Shown here piece by piece: positions 56,837-64,000 of a stretch of DNA of 64,000 bases. This stretch comes from Amoebidium appalachense. Taxonomy: Eukaryota > Ichthyosporea. The DNA lies in contig CAVNZM010000013.1 of assembly GCA_963693365.1 (NCBI GenBank), positions 6,882,001 through 6,946,000 on the forward strand. Direction: 5' to 3'. Position numbers and translations under genes: made by a program. Every line of letters starts with the position of its first letter. The stretch's first letter is position 1. The notes beneath the pieces are model-generated. The model was not told where the DNA came from. It did no database searches and saw only the letters and a program-made list of their open reading frames with translations.

Positions 56837-58694
56837 GGTAATGAATTTCGGAGATTTCAGTGTGCTTTTTGTTTCCACTTATGTTACCGCTGTTTCTATC
56901 TCACGCTCTCTCTCTCTCTCTCTTTCTCTGCCTCTCACTTTGAGGTATCCTGATACATATCACTTCCTCTGTAATTATGAAAGAATGAATTTATTGCTGT
57001 TCACACACGTAACTTTCCCGGCCGCGGCTCTTGAGTGCACCCCTCCCCGGTTTTCGTGCTGAAAGAGCCCAAAAAAAATTCGCACCCAGTAGTTTCCAGA
57101 AAGAGAGGAAAAAAAGTCAAATTTGTTGAAATAGACCCGAAAATGGGCTCAAACTTCACACTCTCAGCGGCAGGAGGGGGTTTTTTAAAATTTTGCTGAG
57201 TATTCGTTTTCGGATACGCCTGCCCCCAGGTATTTCGTAACGATACCGTCTAAGCCAATCAACTGCAACCTACATGACCTTACACCAATCGATGTTTTGA
57301 TGCTTTGATGCCGTCTCTCTCTCTCTCTCTCTCCTCCCTCTGTGGAGAGGAGGGGGGGAGACCCGAGAGAAAGGGGCATGCAACAATCGTAGCTTTTTGT
57401 ACGAACATACACCAGGAATCGTGCATCGTGTGTTGATTAACCAAAACTGTAAACAGAACGGAGATCACACTTCTGTCCGGATTTACAGTTCATGTTTCCT
57501 GGCCTGGAGGTTGCATGTGGCCCAGGTAAAACGAGACCCACACATACCACCCACATTTTATTAAGCATGAAGCAAAATAAATTGCTATAGATAGGTGCGA
57601 ACAGAGGTGCGATTCGCCCAGGCCAATAGAGGTGGAATATTTTGGCGAAAAAAAAAAGAAACGAATAGGAGGGAAAAAAGCCATATACCAATTACGATTG
57701 TGTTAGTGTGCATAAAAGCCAACGACATCCTTGCAAACGGTTGCTGTACCTTTTTTCTTTTCCTTACAATAAAACACCTAATCTAATGATCCTCTTGGGT
57801 TGTCGGAAAAGATGGAACACCCCGAGTAGTGATCGAAAGGAGCAAAACCTATTACAAGAAATTGCTATTCACTTGTTATCGACATGTAGAGCATACAAGA
57901 CACATTATCTAGTATATCAAAGCTCTAGACTTCCAGCAAGAAAAAGTTGTCGCTCCTCAGCGTATCCAGTGACACGTCAAGCATGCGATCCAAAAAGAGT
58001 GACGTGTTAGTCTCACGGCATCCTTCCAGCTTGCACCCCTGAATCTGGCGTATGATAAGTGTCAGTGTGCAAACACGCAACACGGTGTGTGAGTGAATGC
58101 GAGTGTAACTGAGCGAGGTCATTGAGTGAGCGAGTGAGCGAGCGAGCGAGTGAGTGAGTGAGTGAGTGTGTGTGTGTGTGTGTGTGTCTGTGTGTATTGG
58201 AGCGTAGAGTAGTATTACAATGTACAGAGTGCTAAGTAGTCAGATTTTGAAAAAGAAAGCCCCCCCCCCCCCCCCCCCTCCAAAAGGGGGGGGGGGGGGG
58301 GGGGGGAGGATGAAGCACTGTCAGCATCACAGAGAGATGTACCCTCGGCACACACACTTGGCTGCTTTCTGTATCAGCAAAGGTTCTCCCGACCTGCCCT
58401 TCTTATCGACCAGTTAAAGAAAATGTTTGGTGTGCAAGGTGTGTATGGAGGTGCCAGTGAACAATTGCAGCGGGCTTTCTTTTTTCGTGGTACTCGTGTG
58501 CAAGCGTGCGACGGCGATCGTGGTGGCCGGGTTTGTGTGTGAGTGAGTGTGCGTGTACGAGTGCGAGCATGTTGCATGTTGCATGTTGCATGTGAGTGTG
58601 AGTGTGAGTGTGAGTGTGAGTGTGAGTGTGAGTGTGAGTGTGAGTGTGAGTGTGTACGTCTGTGTGTGCAAACCAAAGAGAGGGGTCACCCACC
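56837..58694. other. Spacer between the CBS gene end and the RhoGEF start
   Basis: Both flanking genes are on the minus strand, so this holds the CBS 3' region and the RhoGEF promoter. TC repeats lie at 56902-56930 and 57312-57332, a GAGT/TG repeat at 58125-58190, a C then G tract at 58261-58307 and a GAGTGT hexanucleotide array at 58592-58652. Nothing coding is recognised. Confidence 0.5.
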
Positions 58695-58796
58695 TCACAT
58701 GGGGTTGAGTTTCTTCATAACGTCAGTGAGGGACACAACTCCGATGGGCACGTTGCCGTCGTCAGACACAATCCACACACGGTGCGCCTTGGTGGC

Positions 58797-58840
<44 letters not shown>

Positions 58841-59134
58841 GTCTGTGTGTACGTGCCTCTGGATGTCACGTGTGTGCGCGGGTGCGTGGGGAGGTCGAAG
58901 TGGTCATGTGGAAAGGGGGAGGGGGAAAAGAGGGGAGGTTCAGGGGGGAGGAGGGGGGTTGTTGATGCACATATTAGAATTATGGACACGTATAAAACCA
59001 GCACTACTGTCTGTTACATTTGGCAAACCCTTGCATCCACGGCATGAGACTTACGGTTCAGACAAAAGTAACTGGGATGACACTGTTTCCGTTAGTTCTC
59101 TCCCCCTCCCCCCCCCCCCCCCCCTTTTTTTTTT

Positions 59135-59165
<31 letters not shown>

Positions 59166-59232
59166 TGAGGAGGAGGAATGGGTGGGTGAGTAAGTGAGTG
59201 GGTTGGTGGGTGGGCAGGGGAGGGGAGGGAGT

Positions 59233-59290
<58 letters not shown>

Positions 59291-59519
59291 AGGGGCAGGG
59301 GGCTGGCTCTCGACGTTGGGGTTGGGGTGGGAGGGTGGAAGGGGACGTAGCATTTTTAAGAATGCAAAGACAACGATCCTTTTCCTTTTTTTTTAATAAA
59401 AACAAAAAAACAAAGAAGAGATGGAGAAGAAAGAAAAAAACACAAGAAAGAAAGAGATCCCAACCACCGTGCAGGCAAAAGACCCCTTGATCAGAGTCCG
59501 TGTGTGTGTGTGTGTGTGT

Positions 59520-59591
<72 letters not shown>

Positions 59592-59779
59592 AGTGTGTGT
59601 GTGAGGGAAAGTGGGGAAATATACCTCATCTTGCGCATGGCGAAGGACAGGGTGGCAGTGGCCCGCACACCAAACACGGGGGCTGCATCCTAAAAAACCC
59701 TCAACGGTATGAAAATCGGGCCCAGCGTTATGCCAAAAATGATGCAAACAATTCTAAGCAAGCGGCTCCTATATCATTG

Positions 59780-59816
<37 letters not shown>

Positions 59817-60391
59817 ACCCCACCCCCCAAAGCCTTCACACACACCCATATACACGCACCACCACCCACCCACCCATCCACCCACCCACACAAACTTTCT
59901 CTTTCTTTTCTTTCTCTCGTTAACTTTCAGGCACACCCGCCCCTCCGCCCGCCCAGACCAAAGCAACACATCGACTGCAAATTAAACATCTTTAGATCAT
60001 AGGAGCAAACAGGGGAAGAATAGGACACTGGGGGGGAGGGTGGAACGGAAAAAGGCCAAGCAGCTTATTTACGAATGTGGTGTGTGTGCCCTTTAGGCAC
60101 GGCAATTGACCTGGAGGGAGAATGGGTCAATTGGCAGTGGTGGTGCACCCACATTGCTAACGTATGAACCAAGATGCATAAATCATACCATATGTGCATG
60201 ATACCATTGTACTGAGCACCAAGATGCATAAATCAACCGTAATTTCAGGTTGTACACGAGATACCGTGCAAACACAACCGAACCAAATACCCATCCGTAT
60301 GTGCGGCAAATGCCCGGGGGGGGGGGGGGGGAGGCACCGGGGAGGAGGTGATCAAAGTGGGAAGATAGGTGGACAAAAAGGGGGAGGAGGG

Positions 60392-60427
<36 letters not shown>

Positions 60428-60526
60428 AACCTTGCCCTCGTGCTCGAATGCCTGATCAATGCGCACTGCACTCATGAAGTCGTGGGCAGACCTCCACAGC
60501 CATTCAAACTCGAGGGAGTGGAAGAT

Positions 60527-60614
<88 letters not shown>

Positions 60615-62568
60615 AGTGCGAGTGTGAGTGTGAGTGTGAATGTGATTATGAGTGAGTGAGTGAGTGAGTGAGTGAGAGAGAGAGAGAGAGAGTGTGTGTG
60701 TGTGGGGGGGGGGGGGGGGGGGGGGGGGGTGTTGGAGTGCAGACTTACGCTCACTCCACAATATGTGTATGTTAGCTTTACAATTGGTTCCGTGTACACA
60801 GACACACACTGACACTCGATCACCACATGCACATCTGCATAGTTGAGGAATGTTGCCAATTGTGTTTTGACTGCAAACGATTGGTTCACTGGTCCCAGAG
60901 ATCTCTAAATGAAAGTAACCAATCCGATTAGCGCCTGGCATCCGGATTACATTCCAGACTGCTGCCCCACGGGTATATAGGCCACGTCTCTGCCAGGTGC
61001 AGACATGGAGTTCAGACATGGAGTTCAGACGTGGAGTTCAGTCATGGAGTAAAGACATGGAGTTCAGTCATGGAGTTAACACACTGAAAGCAGTAAAAAA
61101 ACGGGTCAGCGCCCAAGCGCGCCACGACGAGGGCCTAGTCACAGCGGACTCTACTTCCAACAGGGTTATGGGCCCAGACACGACACCGCGGCCTCTAACT
61201 TCACGTCCCCTACGACGCCTTGAACGGAGGAGCCAGAAACCGACTTCTAGGCTGTACCCTACACCCGCGAGCGTATTTCCGTGAAGTAGAGACTTTCGCT
61301 TCCACAAACTCCATCCGCAGCAGCCTGCGACATCAACGTCAAGTATTCCACTTCATTGGCGGGGCACGCACCACAGTGGAATGCACACCCCGGTCTACCC
61401 TGCAAGCAGCCACACTCACTCTCTCTTCTCTAGTGGTGTGTACACTTCTCCAATTGGGTAGGGGTGTTGGAGTGCAGACTTACGCTCACTCCACAATATG
61501 TGTATGTTAGCTTTACAATTGGTTCCGTGTACACAGACACACACTGACACTCGATCACCACATGCACATCTGCATAGTTGAGGAATGTTGCCAATTGTGT
61601 TTTGACTGCAAACGATTGGTTCACTGGTCCCAGAGATCTCTAAATGAAAGTAACCAATCCGATTAGCGCCTGGCATCCGGATTACATTCCAGACTGCTGC
61701 CCCACGGGTATATAGGCCACGTCTCTGCCAGGTGCAGACATGGAGTTCAGACATGGAGTTCAGACGTGGAGTTCAGTCATGGAGTAAAGACATGGAGTTC
61801 AGTCATGGAGTTAACACACTGAAAGCAGTAAAAAAACGGGTCAGCGCCCAAGCGCGCCACGACGAGGGCCTAGTCACAGCGGACTCTACTTCCAACAGGG
61901 GGGGGGGAGGGGGTTGAGTGTGTGTGTATATGAGAGTATGTGTATGTACGTGTTCATGTCTCTCCACAAGAACCAACATGTGGCGGACAAATCTAGGGAA
62001 AGTGGAGAGGGAGAGACGGAAGCGGGAAATCTTAGACATCCGGTTACTTTGCGATGATACCCGAATGCAAGTCGTTATTACCTTAGACAACCAGATCAGA
62101 GAGGTAAAGGAAAAACACAGGGTATATGACGATGAGAAGATGAGACCACGAGTGAATGGGATCACAGTGGTGGTGGTCGAAGAAGAATAAAGGGAACCGT
62201 GCAAGTATGGGTGCACAGCAATACAAATACCGCGGACATAGGTTGAGGATTCCATAACCCTTTCTAAATCTTCATGCTAACGAATACTTGCAGATGTGTG
62301 TAACTGCCTGAGCGCTTACTGCATGCACACCCACACCCACACCCGCCCACCCAGCTATCCACCCAACCGCCCATGCACAGACACCTTACAACCACCCACC
62401 AAACGATACGAAACCAGGCAAGCGGACGCACGCCCGAACACATGCACACCCAATTACACACCAAACACACACACACCCGCCCCCACCACCTCTACACCTC
62501 TACACCCCTAGACACCCATACCCACCAACCCACCTACACCCCTCCAACCTCCCCCCCCCCCCCCCCCC

Positions 62569-62640
<72 letters not shown>

Positions 62641-62734
62641 GAGGTCTATACCTTGATGTCCGAGAGTGATATGGAGCCAATCAGCTGCTTGTCTGAGTTG
62701 AGCATCGCCACACTGGACACCCCTGCACAACAAC

Positions 62735-62795
<61 letters not shown>

Positions 62796-63346
62796 TTTCT
62801 GGCAGGGGGTAAGGGGTGTGGGGGGGGAGTGGGGTGAAGGGGGGGGGGTGGGGGGGTATTCGTGAGAGGGTGGCAAACACGGAAGCAAAGGCACGGAGGC
62901 AAAGGAGATACAACCGAAACAGATGCTATAATCATTATGCCCAGCCCACCCTTACTTCACTTCGACAGCAAGCTCCTTGAGGAGGTTTCTGAGTATGTGG
63001 TGATTCATCCTACGTCGGGCATGTTTGACATTGACACTGCACGGGACGAGGGGAGGGGGGAGAGGGGAAGAGGGGAGGGGGGAGAGGGGAAGAGGGGAGA
63101 GGGGAAGGGGAGAGGGGAGGGGAAGGGAGGGGGGGGGGGATATGCGGATCAAGGTACGACACACAACTACCCGATAAGAAACACCGTGCGGGACACATGA
63201 AGTGGAGTCCATCCTCCGGGGAGAAATAAAAAAAGGGGGGGGTGGGGGGTTGTACCCTTTTTGTGCATGAGCTCCAGGGCCTGAAGGACATTGTCATTGG
63301 AGTCAACACTGTGCACCTGGTGACTGACCATGCCAAGCTCGGTGAG
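58695..63346 (-). CDS. CBS-pair protein resembling AMPK-gamma/SNF4 C-terminal Bateman module (5' incomplete)
   Basis: Exons right to left: 63346-63256, 62722-62652, 60529-60431, 59689-59625, 58797-58695; phases match and give 142 residues to the TGA at 58697-58695. The first CBS reads [12 protein letters not shown] joined to [15 protein letters not shown] and SISLSDIK. After the linker [20 protein letters not shown], the second CBS is [35 protein letters not shown], ending DVMKKLNPM. The LTELG opening and V-G-V-V-S-L-T-D ending match CBS3-CBS4 of AMPK gamma, which bind adenine nucleotides. Upstream exons, perhaps with another CBS pair, lie further right or beyond the window. A different CBS family is possible. 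Intron 2 carries the 735-bp duplication. Confidence 0.8.
59106..59166. repeat. C-tract, T-tract, G-tract composite
   Basis: About 18 C, 20 T and 21 G in direct succession; the T-G part is the complement of the C-A type. A shorter C-T-G composite lies at 45742-45793. Confidence 0.9.
60531..60613. repeat. (TG)n repeat forming the acceptor of a CBS exon
   Basis: On the minus strand this is (CA)n ending in CACAG directly at the exon start 60529. Confidence 0.9.
60726..61165. repeat. First copy of a perfect 440-bp direct repeat
   Basis: Matches 61461-61900 with no difference seen; both copies start in GGGG and end in CAACAGGG. Copy spacing is 735 bp. Inside is an imperfect 12-15 bp tandem motif, TGGAGTTCAGACA. 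It lies in intron 2 of the CBS gene and begins in a long G-tract. Confidence 0.9.
61166..61460. other. Single-copy segment between the two 440-bp repeats
   Basis: About 295 bp of balanced composition with no microsatellite. No homology or coding exon is recognised. It forms the rest of the 735-bp unit. Confidence 0.6.
61461..61900. repeat. Second copy of the 440-bp direct repeat
   Basis: Identical by eye to 60726-61165. It ends directly in a new G-tract (61898-61914). Confidence 0.9.
61975..62190 (+). other. Open stretch of unknown meaning in CBS intron 2
   Basis: One plus-strand frame from an ATG at 61978 stays open to the TAA at 62188-62190 and encodes a charged, Arg/Lys/Glu-rich peptide ([18 protein letters not shown]). 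It is antisense to the CBS gene, and the minus strand is open too. No homology is recognised; it may be chance. Confidence 0.2.
62576..62635. repeat. (CA)n repeat near a CBS donor
   Basis: On the minus strand this is (TG)n starting about 17 nt after the donor of the exon 62722-62652, so it is complementary to the repeat at 60531-60613 at the other end of the same intron. Confidence 0.9.
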
Positions 63347-63392
63347 CTGTGTGTGTGTGTGTGTGTGTGTGTGCGTGCGTGCGTGTGTGTGT

Positions 63393-63452
<60 letters not shown>

Positions 63453-63747
63453 GCGTGTGCGCATGTGTATGTGTGCGTGCATGTGTTTGCGTGTGTTTGC
63501 GTGTGTGTGTGTGCGCGCGGGCAGACCCGCATGTGTGCCACGTGCGTGTACCGAAGGGGAAGAGGGTGGGGGCGGGTGGGTGGGTGGGGTGAAGTTGGGG
63601 GGGGGGGGGGGGGGGGGGGGGATAGGATAAGTTAGATTTCACGCAGCACAAATATCTTAAACTAAAAAAAAAAGAAAAAAAAAGAAAAAGAAAAAAAATG
63701 TACCGGACACAGCATGCTCTTCGATAATGAACACGCGCGCGCACGCG

Positions 63748-63835
<88 letters not shown>

Positions 63836-63887
63836 CTATAAAGAGCAAGACGAGCCAAGGAGCAGAACGTGACACACGGCAATATAC

Positions 63888-64000
63888 CCTTGGGTGTCCA
63901 ACATGCTGAAGGTCTGTTTTGGATATGGTGGGGTGACATAAAAACGACGCAGCAGGGCGCCATTTTGATATCGAACAACAACTGCGAATGAATCATTGGG
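63888..64000 (-). CDS. Partial exon running off the right edge
   Basis: On the minus strand one frame is open from the window end to a GTATAT donor. It encodes DSFAVVVRYQNGALLRRFYV followed by TPPYPKQTFSMLDTQG and leaves phase 2. The composition looks like a folded domain. It may be an upstream exon of the CBS gene, but the next secure exon (63346) starts in phase 0, so at least one exon would be missing between them. No domain assigned. Confidence 0.4.

Noticed and set aside
61166-61460. Possible coding sequence between the two 440-bp repeats
   Set aside because: Short open frames only, no splice-consistent continuation and no recognisable motif.
63000-63040. Minus-strand segment after GTGCAG (VSMSNMPD) as an exon of the CBS gene
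   Set aside because: The CBS fold and phase are completed by joining 63256 directly to 62722; adding this segment would break the first CBS domain.

Overview
This window is nuclear DNA from an intron-rich eukaryote. Four protein-coding genes are split into small exons (31 to about 420 nt, mostly 50 to 180 nt) by GT-AG introns of about 0.1 to 2.1 kb. The introns are packed with CA/TG microsatellites, very long poly-C or poly-G tracts and dispersed repeats. There are no operons, no ribosome binding sites and no bacterial features. A BK-type K+ channel, fimbrin-type CH domains, a DH-PH RhoGEF and an AMPK-gamma-like CBS protein fit a large-genome unicellular eukaryote, for example a unicellular relative of animals, but the sequence does not prove a lineage. 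Most long open frames here are translated homopolymers or microsatellites and are not genes.

Layout. (1) 101-11137, plus strand: a fimbrin-type actin-binding protein, 5' end outside the window, with a tandem CH module followed by a coiled-coil tail in place of the second fimbrin CH pair. (2) About 14 kb to 39234, plus strand: a Slo/BK-family K+ channel with a voltage sensor, TVGYGD filter, RCK1, a disordered linker and RCK2, in 32 phase-consistent exons; its first exon is unresolved. (3) 39235-47806: a spacer holding an inverted pair of short cysteine-rich sequences (one broken) around two convergent, decayed non-LTR retrotransposon tails. (4) 56836-47807, minus strand: a RhoGEF with DH, PH and PX domains; its last exon is not placed. 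(5) 63346-58695, minus strand: a CBS-pair protein resembling the C-terminal Bateman module of AMPK-gamma/SNF4. A further minus-strand open exon runs off the right edge.

Coding exons were built by requiring protein-family continuity, GT-AG (once GC-AG) junctions and matching phase at every join. The genes share no pathway, though the CH protein and the RhoGEF are both actin/Rho-related. The most unusual features are an 11-copy minisatellite whose unit is the 3' splice site of a RhoGEF exon, splice sites formed from CA/TG repeats, directional CnAn composite tracts, a poly-C-tailed dispersed repeat family, a 299-bp foldback palindrome and a perfect 440-bp repeat spaced 735 bp apart.
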